64,000 nucleotides of DNA from Streptomyces dengpaensis (GTDB lineage: Bacteria; Actinomycetota; Actinomycetes; Streptomycetales; Streptomycetaceae), in NCBI RefSeq assembly GCF_002946835.1, contig NZ_CP026652.1, forward strand, positions 5,456,001 through 5,520,000. Direction: 5' to 3'. The translations under genes were made by a program, and so were the position numbers. This document shows positions 32,191-40,311 of this stretch, one piece after another (position 1 is the stretch's first letter; each line of letters begins with the position of its first letter). The notes beneath the pieces are model-generated. The model worked only from the letters and a program-made list of their open reading frames with translations, searched no databases and was not told where the DNA came from.

Positions 32191-32230
32191 CGGCCCCTCC
32201 AAAGGGTGTTGACTGCCCGGGCAGGGGAGT

Positions 32231-33172
32231 TCAGTGTCCGGGCACGTACCCACGCTTCTTGTCGACGACGTTCAGGAGCGGCTTTCCCGCCTCCCAGCGC
32301 TCGTACAACTCCACGAACTGCGCGCCCAGTTCGTCCCGCCAGCCGACCGTGTCCCCGCTCATGTGCGGCGACACGATCAGACCGGGCACCTCCCACAACG
32401 GGCTGTCCGGACCGAGCGGTTCGTGCTCGAAGACATCCAGGGCCGCCCCCGCGATCCACCGCTTCGACAGCGCCTCGGCGAGCGCGTCCTCGACCACGAG
32501 CTGCCCGCGCCCGACGTTGACAAAGCACGCCGACGGCTGCATCGTCCCGAAGCGCCGCGCGTCGAACATGCCGCGCGTGGCCTCGGTGAGCGGCGCCGCG
32601 GACACCACCCAGTCGGCACGCGCCATCAGCCGGTCAAGGTCCTCCGGGCCATGGACGCCGGCGCGCGGAGTCCGCCCCACCAGCGCCGTCATGACGCCCA
32701 GGGCCTTGAGTTTCTCAGCGATCGCCCGCCCGATCGGCCCGGAACCCACCACGCACGCGCGCGTGCCCGCCAGCCGCCGCGACTCCCGGTGCCGCCACTC
32801 CCGCCGCCGCTGCAGATCCCACGTCCTCGGCAGATCCTTGGCCAGCGCGAGGACCAGCGCGGCGACGTACTCCGCGATCGGCTGGTCGAAGATCCCGCGC
32901 GCGTTGGTCACCACCGTGTCGGACGCGGCGAGCTCCGGGCACATCAGATGGTCCACACCCGCGCTCGCCGTGTGCACCCAGCGCGGCCGCGGGCCCTCGC
33001 CGGGCCAGGCGCGGCGCACGGCGTGCGAGGTGAAGTCCCACACGAGCAGGACGTCCGCGTACGGCAGCCGCTCGGCCAGCGTGGACGCGTCGGCGTGCTC
33101 GATCCGCACCCGGCCGGTGAGCCTGCCGAGGCGGGGGAGGGGATCGGCGTCCAGGACGAGGAGGGTGGTCAT
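32231..33172 (-). CDS. D-2-hydroxyacid dehydrogenase
   Basis: A 313-residue NAD(P)-dependent D-2-hydroxyacid dehydrogenase. The nucleotide fold motif is VVGSGPIGRAIAEKL, the catalytic Arg is in VNVGRGQLV, Glu in FEHEPL, and His in VSPHMSGD. It reduces or oxidises a 2-oxo/2-hydroxy acid pair. It is first of a leftward pair with the amidase. The upstream 217 bp to the divergent isomerase-like gene hold three phased TATGGGG boxes. Ribosome site is weak. The substrate is unknown. Confidence 0.9.
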   Translation of the reverse strand: MTTLLVLDADPLPRLGRLTGRVRIEHADASTLAERLPYADVLLVWDFTSHAVRRAWPGEGPRPRWVHTASAGVDHLMCPELAASDTVVTNARGIFDQPIAEYVAALVLALAKDLPRTWDLQRRREWRHRESRRLAGTRACVVGSGPIGRAIAEKLKALGVMTALVGRTPRAGVHGPEDLDRLMARADWVVSAAPLTEATRGMFDARRFGTMQPSACFVNVGRGQLVVEDALAEALSKRWIAGAALDVFEHEPLGPDSPLWEVPGLIVSPHMSGDTVGWRDELGAQFVELYERWEAGKPLLNVVDKKRGYVPGH

Positions 33173-33215
33173 CGGGGGCAACCGTTTCGCACGGCGGATC
33201 CGCTCTTCTGGGGAG

Positions 33216-33242
33216 TATGGGGCGGTATGGGGGAATATGGGG
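33216..33242. promoter_or_regulatory. Three TATGGGG boxes at exact 10-bp spacing
   Basis: TATGGGG occurs at 33216, 33226 and 33236. One helical turn of spacing places all three on one face of DNA, a pattern for cooperative regulator binding. They lie between the divergent dehydrogenase and isomerase-like genes. Confidence 0.5.
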
Positions 33243-33389
33243 ATTCTGCGAATGATGAGAAGAAAGGCGGTCGGGGGCCGTCTGAGATGCGCGGATTGAC
33301 CACGCTCGCACCGGAACCTACCTTCGTCAACACGGGCCCGCGTATGGTCCGTTGCCCGCCCGTTTCCGTTCGTGAGGCCGGTGCCCGCC

Positions 33390-34241
33390 ATGGACGTCTC
33401 CTTTCTCGGCGGCCCCCGACCGCAGCGCGGCATCGGCGTCGTCGCCCCCTTCGACTTCGCCCTCGACCGCGAACTGTGGCGATGGGTGCCCGACGACGTC
33501 TCCCTGCACCTCACCCGCACCCCGTTCGTGCCGGTCGAGGTCAGTCTTGACCTGGCCCGCCTGGTCTCCGAGCACGAGACGCTCGGCGACGCGGTGCGCG
33601 CCCTGAACGCGGTCGAGCCCGAGGTCGTGGCGTACGCCTGCACATCGGGCAGCTTCGTCGGCGGGGTGGCCGGGGAGCGGGCGATGTGCGAGGTGATGAC
33701 CCGGGCGGGCGCCGTCCCGTCGCTCACCACCTCCGGCGCCCTCCTCGACGCCTTGCTGGAGCTGGACGCACACCGCATCGCCCTCGTGACCCCGTACACG
33801 GTCTCGGTCACCCAGTCCCTGGAGGAGTACCTCGCCGAGGCGGGCATCACGGTCACCGGACGGGCCTCGTTGGGCCTGACCAGGCACATCTGGAAGGTCC
33901 CGTACCGGGATGTGGTGGACATGGCCCGCGGGGCGGTGCGGGGCGCCGCGGACGCCCTCTTCGTCAGCTGCACCAACCTTCCGACATACGACGTCATCCC
34001 CCAGCTGGAGGCCGAACTGCGGATCCCGGTGATCTCGGCCAACCAGGTGACGATGTGGGCGGCGCTGCGTCAGCTGGGTACCCGGGCGGTGGGGCCCTAT
34101 CAGGCTCTGCTGGACGAGTCCGCCCGCCGGGGACCCGGACTGCGGGAAGGGTCTGTGCTGCGGGACGGGTCCGTCCTGCCGGAAGGGTCTGTGCTGCCGG
34201 AAAGGCCCGTACTGCCGGAAGAACAGGAAGGTTGGGCATGA
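33390..34241 (+). CDS. Maleate isomerase / Asp-Glu racemase superfamily protein, two-Cys type
   Basis: A 283-residue member of the arylmalonate decarboxylase / maleate cis-trans isomerase / Asp-Glu racemase superfamily. Both catalytic-type cysteines are present: YACTSGSF and VSCTNLPTYD. Two-Cys members do racemisation or isomerisation through an enolate. The C-terminus carries a repeat (four 6-residue units of the GSVLPE type) from an in-frame 18-bp expansion, unlikely to be needed for the fold. The ATG at 33390 is preceded by weak GAGG; a GTG at 33372 is an alternative. It overlaps the next, paralogous gene by ATGA. Confidence 0.85.
   Translation: MDVSFLGGPRPQRGIGVVAPFDFALDRELWRWVPDDVSLHLTRTPFVPVEVSLDLARLVSEHETLGDAVRALNAVEPEVVAYACTSGSFVGGVAGERAMCEVMTRAGAVPSLTTSGALLDALLELDAHRIALVTPYTVSVTQSLEEYLAEAGITVTGRASLGLTRHIWKVPYRDVVDMARGAVRGAADALFVSCTNLPTYDVIPQLEAELRIPVISANQVTMWAALRQLGTRAVGPYQALLDESARRGPGLREGSVLRDGSVLPEGSVLPERPVLPEEQEGWA
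34146..34217. repeat. Four in-frame 18-bp repeats at a gene 3' end
   Basis: The unit GAAGGGTCTGTGCTGCCG repeats four times with drift, extending the C-terminus of the upstream isomerase-like protein by a short REGSVL-type array before the TGA at 34239. Confidence 0.9.
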
Positions 34242-34969
34242 CCGCACTCGGATTCCTCTACCCCGGCCACTCGGCCGAGGACGACTACCCGCGCATCGAG
34301 CAACTGCTCGGCAGCGACATCCGCCTTCCCCTCGTCCACACGGACATCGGCGAGGACGCGCACCGGGTGGACGCGCTCCTCGAGATGGGCTCGGCGGAAC
34401 GGCTCGCGGCGGGCGTCGAGGAACTGCGCCTCTCGGGCGCCGAAGCGGTGGTGTGGGCCTGCACCAGCGGCAGCTTCGTGTACGGCTGGCAGGGCGCCCA
34501 CGACCAGATCCGCACCCTCGCCCGTACGGCAGGGCTGCCCGCCTCCTCCACGTCCTTCGGCTTCGCGCACGCGGTGCGGGAGATCGGGGCGGGCCGGGTG
34601 GCGATCGGGGCGACGTATCCGGATGACGTGGCCGCGCTCTTCGCCGCGTTCCTCAAGGACGCGGGGCTGGAGGTGGTGGCGGTCCGGGGCTCGGGGATCA
34701 TCACGGCGGCGGAGGTGGCCACGTGGGGCCCCGACGAGGTCCTGGCCCTGGCGCGCGAGGCCGACCACCCCGACGCGGACACCGTCCTCCTCCCGGACAC
34801 CGCCCTCCACACGGCCTCCCACATCCCGGCCCTGGAGAAGGCCCTGTCCAAGCCGGTCCTCACCGCCAACCAGGTCACGGTCTGGGAGGCCCTGCGCCTG
34901 GCGGGCCGTCGCGTGAACGCTCCGGCCCTCGGCACGCTGTTCACGAAGGAACCGATCGTCCAGGTGTAG
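34238..34969 (+). CDS. Maleate isomerase / arylmalonate decarboxylase-like protein, one-Cys type
   Basis: A 243-residue paralogue of the preceding protein, starting in its stop codon (ATGA). It keeps the first cysteine (WACTSGSF, nearly identical to the neighbour) but at the second site has LLPDTALHT where the neighbour has VSCTNLPTY. It is therefore a one-Cys form. ANQVTVWEALRLAG at the C-terminus matches ANQVTMWAALRQLG of the partner. Loss of one acid/base Cys changes chemistry in this superfamily (decarboxylase instead of racemase). The pair may work in sequence or as a mixed complex. Confidence 0.85.
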   Translation: MTALGFLYPGHSAEDDYPRIEQLLGSDIRLPLVHTDIGEDAHRVDALLEMGSAERLAAGVEELRLSGAEAVVWACTSGSFVYGWQGAHDQIRTLARTAGLPASSTSFGFAHAVREIGAGRVAIGATYPDDVAALFAAFLKDAGLEVVAVRGSGIITAAEVATWGPDEVLALAREADHPDADTVLLPDTALHTASHIPALEKALSKPVLTANQVTVWEALRLAGRRVNAPALGTLFTKEPIVQV

Positions 34970-35002
34970 ACGGTCACCGTCCGGGTGCGGGCGGTCCGCA
35001 GC

Positions 35003-35088
35003 GCCAACGGGTTCAGCGCCTGCGGGTTCTCGCCAACGGGTTCAGCGCCTGCGGGTTCTCGCCGATGGTTCAGCGCCTACGGGTTCTC
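35003..35088. repeat. Three 29-bp tandem repeats between convergent genes
   Basis: Copies 35003-35031 and 35032-35060 are identical; 35061-35088 is diverged and 28 bp. The last ends at the TGA of the leftward molybdenum-subunit gene, so the array begins at that gene's stop. Confidence 0.92.
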
Positions 35089-37333
35089 AGAGCAGGTCCT
35101 CGATGGTGATGGGCAGTTTCCGCACCCGTCGGCCGGTGGCGTGATGGATCGCGTTGGCGATGGCCGCGGCCACGCCGACCTGGCCTACCTCACCGACGCC
35201 CTTGACGCCCAGCGGGTTGACGATCTTATCTTCGACCTCGACGAGTTCCACGTCGACGTCGGGGGCGTCGGCGTTGACCGGGATCAGGTAGTCGCCCAGG
35301 CTGTCGGCGACCCAGCGGCCACGGCGCGGGTCCATGTAGTTCGCTTCGAGGAGTGCCTGGCCCAGGCCCCAGATCATGCCGCCCATCAGCTGGCTGCGGG
35401 CCGTCTTGGGGTTGAGGACCCGTCCGGGAGCGAAGGCGCCGACCATGCGGCGGACACGGACCACGCCGAGATCGACGTCGACGGCGACCTCGGCGAACTG
35501 GGCGCCGAAGGTCATCATTCCGTACTGGGTGGTCTGGGACGAGGGAGACCAGGCGCCCGTCGCGTCGGTGTCGGGCAGGAAGTTGCGGTGCATCAACTCG
35601 CTGTAGGTCTCCCCGGTGTCGGGCCGTTCGCGCAGCCTCATGCGGCCGCTCTGTACGGTGATCGCGCCGGGGTCGGCGCCGTGCAGCGGGGACTCCGCGT
35701 CGGAGATGGCCAGACGGATCAGCTGGTCGCGCAGGTTGGTGGCCGCGGTGTGGACGGCGGCGCTGATCATGCCGGAACCTGACGAGCCGACAGCGGCGGC
35801 GATGGTGGGCAGCACCGTGTCGCCGCCCTCGAACCGGCAGCGCTCGAACGGGATGCCGAGCGCGTCGGCCGCGACCTGGGTCATCACCGTGGAGACCCCC
35901 GTGCCGAAGTCGGGCGTCGCCGCCTGGACGACGGCGCTTCCGTCGGCGTAGATCCGGGCGCGGGCCCGCTGCGGGTTGTTCGGCCCGTACACGGGATAGC
36001 CGGCCGTGGCCATGCCGTAGCCGATCAGCCAGTTCCCGTCGCGGTGCGAACGGGGTTCGGGGGCGCGGCGCTGCCAGCCGAAGCGCTCGGCACCGCGCCG
36101 CAGGCATTCGGCGAGCCCCTCGCTCGACCAGGGGTTGCCCGTGTTGGGGTCGACGTCGGTGTGGTTGCGCAGCCGCAGCTCGACCGGGTCGACGCCGATG
36201 CGGTGGGCGAGTTCGTCCATCGTGCTTTCCAGGGCGAACATGCCGGACGCCTCACCCGGGGCGCGCATGAAGGTCGGCGTCATGGTGTTGGCGCGGAACA
36301 GCTCGTAGACGCCCTCGTAATTGGGGCAGGCGTACATCTGGGACGCGACGCCGAGGGAGGGTTCGGCCCAGTTGTCGAAGTGGGAGGTCGGCGACAGTTT
36401 GTGGTGCCGCAGGGCCGTGAGGCGGCCCTCCTCGGTCGCGCCGAGGGTGATGTGCTGCACCTGCTCCTCGCGGAAGCCGACCGAGGTGAACATGTCCGCG
36501 CGCGTCAGGGCGAGCTTGACCGGTCGTTCGACGTAGCGTGCGGCCATCGCGCTGAGCGCGGGGTGCGCCCAGATCATGGCCTTGCAGCCGAAGCTGCCGC
36601 CGACGAAGTGGGAGATGACCCGGATCTTCGACGGAGTGAGGCCCAGCAGGGCGGCGACGGTGAGCTGGGTGGCCGCCACCCCCTGTGTCGCGTCATGGAG
36701 GGTGAGCTCGTCCCCGTCCCACACCGCCGTGGTGGCCGACGGTTCGATCGGGTTGTGGTTGTTGGCGGCGTAGGTGTACTCGGCGTCGATCCGTACGTCG
36801 GCCTGGGCGAGTCCGGCGTTGATGTCGCCGCGCTGGTTACGGCCGGGGATGAAGCCCGCGAAGATCGCCTCGGGCTCGTATGCCTGGTCGCGGCCCTGGT
36901 CGATCGTCACGACGAACGGCGTTTCGTCGTAGGTGACGCGCACGAGCGCGGCCGCCCACTGCGCCCGCTCCAGCGTGTCGGCGACGACGATGGCCACGGG
37001 CTGGCCCTCGTAGTGCACCACGTCGTCCTGGAGGGGGAAGAAGGTCTGGCCGGGCGCGGGCATTCCGGCCAGCGAGGGGATCAGCGGGGGCTGGGTGGCG
37101 ATCCTGGGCAGGTTCTCGTGGGTCAGGACGGCCAGGACGCCCTCGGAGGCCAGCGCCTCGGAGGCATCGATCGAGGTGACCCGGCCGCTCGCCACACGCG
37201 CTCCGACCAGGAAGGCGTACGACATGTTGTCGAAGGTGTGGTCCGCCGTGTAGTGCGCGGTCCCCGAGACCTTGCTGCGGCCGTCGACGCGGTCGGTGGG
37301 CTGTCCGATGGCCAGGGGAGGTGCCATGGTCAT
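35087..37333 (-). CDS. Molybdenum-cofactor subunit of a PaoABC-like aldehyde oxidoreductase
   Basis: A 748-residue large subunit of the xanthine oxidase family, most like PaoC. Moco-binding segments are readable: VGGSFGCKA, MRAPGEASGMFALE, FGTGVSTVMTQ and GSSGSGM. The catalytic Glu is in GVKGVGEVGQVG near the C-terminus. Such enzymes oxidise aromatic or aliphatic aldehydes or N-heterocycles with water as oxygen source. The ATG overlaps the FAD-subunit TGA (ATGA). Gene order Fe-S, FAD, Moco is that of E. coli paoABC. No Tat signal is seen, so it is probably cytoplasmic. No maturation factor gene follows. Confidence 0.92.
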   Translation of the reverse strand: MTMAPPLAIGQPTDRVDGRSKVSGTAHYTADHTFDNMSYAFLVGARVASGRVTSIDASEALASEGVLAVLTHENLPRIATQPPLIPSLAGMPAPGQTFFPLQDDVVHYEGQPVAIVVADTLERAQWAAALVRVTYDETPFVVTIDQGRDQAYEPEAIFAGFIPGRNQRGDINAGLAQADVRIDAEYTYAANNHNPIEPSATTAVWDGDELTLHDATQGVAATQLTVAALLGLTPSKIRVISHFVGGSFGCKAMIWAHPALSAMAARYVERPVKLALTRADMFTSVGFREEQVQHITLGATEEGRLTALRHHKLSPTSHFDNWAEPSLGVASQMYACPNYEGVYELFRANTMTPTFMRAPGEASGMFALESTMDELAHRIGVDPVELRLRNHTDVDPNTGNPWSSEGLAECLRRGAERFGWQRRAPEPRSHRDGNWLIGYGMATAGYPVYGPNNPQRARARIYADGSAVVQAATPDFGTGVSTVMTQVAADALGIPFERCRFEGGDTVLPTIAAAVGSSGSGMISAAVHTAATNLRDQLIRLAISDAESPLHGADPGAITVQSGRMRLRERPDTGETYSELMHRNFLPDTDATGAWSPSSQTTQYGMMTFGAQFAEVAVDVDLGVVRVRRMVGAFAPGRVLNPKTARSQLMGGMIWGLGQALLEANYMDPRRGRWVADSLGDYLIPVNADAPDVDVELVEVEDKIVNPLGVKGVGEVGQVGVAAAIANAIHHATGRRVRKLPITIEDLL

Positions 37334-38325
37334 GACTGACGCTCCGGGCTCGTGAGGGTCTCCAGTGCGCGGACCATCGTCCGCTGGGCGAGCTCTACCT
37401 TGAACGCGTTGAGCGGCGTGGTGCGGGCGGAGGCGAGCTCCTCGCGGGCGGCGCGTGCGAAGGTGTCCCGGTCCGCGCGCGCTCCACGCAGGACCTCTTC
37501 CGCACGCCGTGCCCGCCACGGCTTGGTGGCCACTCCGCCCAGTGCGAGGCGCACCTCGGTGATGACACCGTCATCGGTGGTCACACCCGCGGCCACGGAC
37601 GCGAGGGCGAACTCGTACGACTCACGGTCGCGCACCTTCAGGTACAGCGAGTTCTCGGCCACGGGCGTGTATGGCACCTCGATGCCGACGATGAGCTCGC
37701 CGTGCGCCAGCGGGTGTTCGAGGTGGGGCGTGTCACCGGGCAGCAGGAAGAAGTCGTCGATGTCATAGACGCGCCTGCCCTCGGAGCCTTCGGTGTGGAT
37801 ACGGGCGTCGAGGGCCGTCAGCGCGACGGCGACGTCGGAGGGGTTCGTGGCGATGCACGAGTCACTCGTGCCGAGGACGGCGAAGTTGCGACTGAAGCCG
37901 TCGATGGCGCTGCAGCCGCTGCCCGGGTCGCGTTTGTTGCAGGGGGAGACGGCGTCGCGGAAGTAGCCGCAGCGGACGCCCTGCATCAAGTTGCCGCCCA
38001 TGGTGGCCATGTTCCGCAGCTGCGCCGACGCACCGAGCAGGAGCGCCTCGGCCATCAAGGGGAACCGCTCCCGCACACTCGGCGCCTCGGCGACATCGCT
38101 CATCCGCGCTACGGCGCCGATGTACACGCCGCCGTCCGGGCGGTCCTCGATCTGGGTGAGCGGAAGGTCGTTGATGTCGACGAGCCGGCGCGGAAGCAGG
38201 ACGTTCTGGCGGAGCAGATCGACCTCGGTCGTGCCGCCGGCCAGGAAGTCGCTGGTGGGGTCGGCGGTCACCGTGGCGATCGCGCCCGCGACGTCATGTG
38301 CACGTGAATAACTGATGGGCCGCAA
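37330..38325 (-). CDS. FAD (and [4Fe-4S]) subunit of a PaoABC-like aldehyde oxidoreductase
   Basis: A 331-residue FAD-binding subunit of the molybdenum hydroxylase family. FAD contacts are FLAGGTTEVDLLRQN and ATMGGNLMQ. It also has the Cys pattern RCGYFRD, PCNKR, GSGCSA, DSCIATNPSD that in E. coli PaoB holds an extra [4Fe-4S] cluster. This points to the PaoB group and not to ordinary xanthine dehydrogenase. TTG at 38325 is the start: GGGAGACCGGAG lies just upstream, right after the Fe-S subunit stop. It passes electrons from Moco and 2Fe-2S centres to the acceptor. Confidence 0.9.
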   Translation of the reverse strand: MRPISYSRAHDVAGAIATVTADPTSDFLAGGTTEVDLLRQNVLLPRRLVDINDLPLTQIEDRPDGGVYIGAVARMSDVAEAPSVRERFPLMAEALLLGASAQLRNMATMGGNLMQGVRCGYFRDAVSPCNKRDPGSGCSAIDGFSRNFAVLGTSDSCIATNPSDVAVALTALDARIHTEGSEGRRVYDIDDFFLLPGDTPHLEHPLAHGELIVGIEVPYTPVAENSLYLKVRDRESYEFALASVAAGVTTDDGVITEVRLALGGVATKPWRARRAEEVLRGARADRDTFARAAREELASARTTPLNAFKVELAQRTMVRALETLTSPERQS

Positions 38326-38336
38326 CTCCGGTCTCC

Positions 38337-38864
38337 CTAGGCTCCGTCGCGGACCGCGCGGATGGCCGCGCGGATGTGCTGGTAGGCGGCACAGCGGCAG
38401 AGGTTGCCGCTCATCCACTCACGGATCTCGGCGTCGTCGCCCGCATGCCCCTCCTTGAGGAGCGCGGCCGCCGACATGATCTGGCCGGGCGTGCAGAATC
38501 CGCACTGGAACGCGTCCTCGGCGATGAACGCCTTCTGCATCGCGTCGAGCTCCTCGTGCTCCGCCAGGCCCTCGACCGTCGTCACCTCGCGTCCCTCGGT
38601 GGCGATCGCGAGGGTCAGGCATCCCAGAACCCGCCGGTCATCGACCCAGAGCGTGCACGCGCCACAGGTTCCCTGGTCACACCCTTTCTTCGCACCCGTG
38701 AGATGCAGGTGCTCACGAAGCGCGTCGAGCAGACTGACCCGGGGCTCGATCTCCATGGACCGCTCGGCGCCGTTGACCTTCAAGGTCACCTTGACGGGCC
38801 CGGGCCCGCGCTCCGGCATGACAGAGGGCGCGGCCTTGACAGTTGGCGGTTGTTGTACAGACAC
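38337..38864 (-). CDS. [2Fe-2S] subunit of a PaoABC-like aldehyde oxidoreductase
   Basis: A 175-residue iron-sulfur subunit with two [2Fe-2S] sites. The N-terminal plant-type ferredoxin set is GCDQGTCGACTLWVDD plus a further Cys in VLGCLTLA; the C-terminal four-helix domain has FQCGFCTPGQI and GNLCRCAAYQHI. GTG at 38864 is the start because AGGAGG sits six bases upstream; the longer frame would translate that ribosome site. Unlike E. coli PaoA there is no twin-arginine signal. First gene of the three-gene operon. Confidence 0.92.
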   Translation of the reverse strand: MSVQQPPTVKAAPSVMPERGPGPVKVTLKVNGAERSMEIEPRVSLLDALREHLHLTGAKKGCDQGTCGACTLWVDDRRVLGCLTLAIATEGREVTTVEGLAEHEELDAMQKAFIAEDAFQCGFCTPGQIMSAAALLKEGHAGDDAEIREWMSGNLCRCAAYQHIRAAIRAVRDGA

Positions 38865-38929
38865 CAAAAACCTCCTAAACGTGAGATTCATCGTGTCCCC
38901 GGAGAAAGCGGGCTGCCACTGGGGAGCCA

Positions 38930-39062
38930 ATCCCAGCCCCTCCGGCGCAAGATCCAGCCCCTCCGGCGTTTGAGGAGCGGGGTCCGGGGCGCTGCATCGA
39001 TCAGCGGCTCCGCCGCGGGCTCAGGTACGGGACGGGTAGGGGCGGAGGGGGCGAAAAATCCA
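38930..39062 (+). repeat. Dispersed intergenic repeat, copy B
   Basis: Occupies the 325-bp gap (38865-39189) between divergent genes. It contains the blocks shared with copies A and C: CAGCCCCTCCGGCG (itself present twice, 38934 and 38954), GCGTTTGAGGA, GGGGTCCGGGGCGCTG, AGCGGCTCCGCCGCGGGC and the final GGGGCGGAGGGGGCGAAAAA. No gene is seen in the gap. Confidence 0.82.
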
Positions 39063-39189
39063 CCCCAGCCCCAACGCCGGGGCACGCGCCCCCGGGCCAC
39101 CCGGGAATAACCGGAGCCCACCTCCTGTTCGCACCCCGAAGAACCGCACCGCGGAACCGCATCGCGCACGAAACCAGGAGGAGACCCCG

Positions 39190-40311
39190 GTGGAAGACAC
39201 GGACGAGATCCGAGGCAAGGCGCAGGGCACCGCCCCCGTACCCCTGTCCGTACTGGACCTGGTCACGGTAGGCGCAGGCCGCACAGCCACCGACGCCCTG
39301 CGGACCAGCGTCAAGATCTCCCGCCTCGCGGAATCCCGCGGCTTCCACCGCTACTGGGTGGCCGAGCACCACTCGATGCCAGGCGTCGCGTCCTCCTCGC
39401 CGGCGGTGATCCTCGCCCACCTGGCCGCCCACACGACCCGCATCCGCCTGGGCTCGGGCGGAGTCATGCTCCCCAACCACGCCCCGCTGGTCATCGCGGA
39501 GCAGTTCGGCACGCTGGAGGCGATGGCCCCGGGCCGTATCGACCTGGGCCTCGGCCGCGCCCCCGGCACGGACGGCGCGACGGCCGCGGCCCTGCGCCGC
39601 ACGGACGGCCTCAACGAAGGCGCCGACGACTTCCCCGAGCAACTCGCGGAGCTCACCCGCTTCCTGGACGACGACTTCCCGGACCGCCACCCCTACGCCC
39701 GCATCCACGCGGTCCCCGGCCCCATCCAGTCGACCTCCCCCGGCGGCGTACAGTCCCGGCATCGCCCTCCGGTCTGGCTCCTTGGCTCCTCCGGCTTCAG
39801 CGCCCGCCTCGCCGGAATCCTGGGCCTGCCCTTCGCGTTCGCCCACCACTTCTCGGCCCAGAACACGATCCCCGCGCTGGACCTCTACCGCGAGTCGTTC
39901 CAGCCGAGCGCCGTACTCGACGCCCCGTACGCCCTCATCGGCGTCTCCGCTCTCGCCACGGACGACGAGAAGGAGGCCCGCCGCCAGGTCATGGCCGCCG
40001 CCCTGAACATGGTCCGCCTGCGCACCGGCCGCCCGGGACTCGTCCCGACCCCGGAGGAGGCGGAGGCGTACGAATTCAGCCCCATGGAGCGGGAGTTCAT
40101 CGACAGCTGGAACTCCAACGTCATCCACGGCACGGCCGACGAAGTCCGCTCGGGCCTCGACGACCTCCAGAAGCGCACGGGCGCCGACGAGTTGATGCTC
40201 ACGTCCCACGCCCACGACGGCGACCTGCGCCTGCGCTCGTACGAACTGATCGCGGACGCCTACGGGTTGCCGGACGCGGCCCGGGACGCCCGGGCAGCCA
40301 CTCAGGCCTGA
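39190..40311 (+). CDS. LLM-class flavin-dependent oxidoreductase (YhbW-like)
   Basis: A 373-residue bacterial-luciferase-like flavoprotein of the alkanal monooxygenase-related subgroup: PLSVLDLVTVGAG at the start, FHRYWVAEHHSMPGVASSSPAV, the VMLPNHAPLVIAEQFGTLEAMAPGRIDLGLGRAPGTD block, and PPVWLLGSSGFSARLA. It probably binds FMN; substrate unknown. AGGAGG lies eight bases before the GTG at 39190. Its 3' end overlaps the convergent GGDEF-EAL gene by 10 bp. It is divergent from the PaoABC-like operon across repeat B. Confidence 0.9.
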   Translation: MEDTDEIRGKAQGTAPVPLSVLDLVTVGAGRTATDALRTSVKISRLAESRGFHRYWVAEHHSMPGVASSSPAVILAHLAAHTTRIRLGSGGVMLPNHAPLVIAEQFGTLEAMAPGRIDLGLGRAPGTDGATAAALRRTDGLNEGADDFPEQLAELTRFLDDDFPDRHPYARIHAVPGPIQSTSPGGVQSRHRPPVWLLGSSGFSARLAGILGLPFAFAHHFSAQNTIPALDLYRESFQPSAVLDAPYALIGVSALATDDEKEARRQVMAAALNMVRLRTGRPGLVPTPEEAEAYEFSPMEREFIDSWNSNVIHGTADEVRSGLDDLQKRTGADELMLTSHAHDGDLRLRSYELIADAYGLPDAARDARAATQA

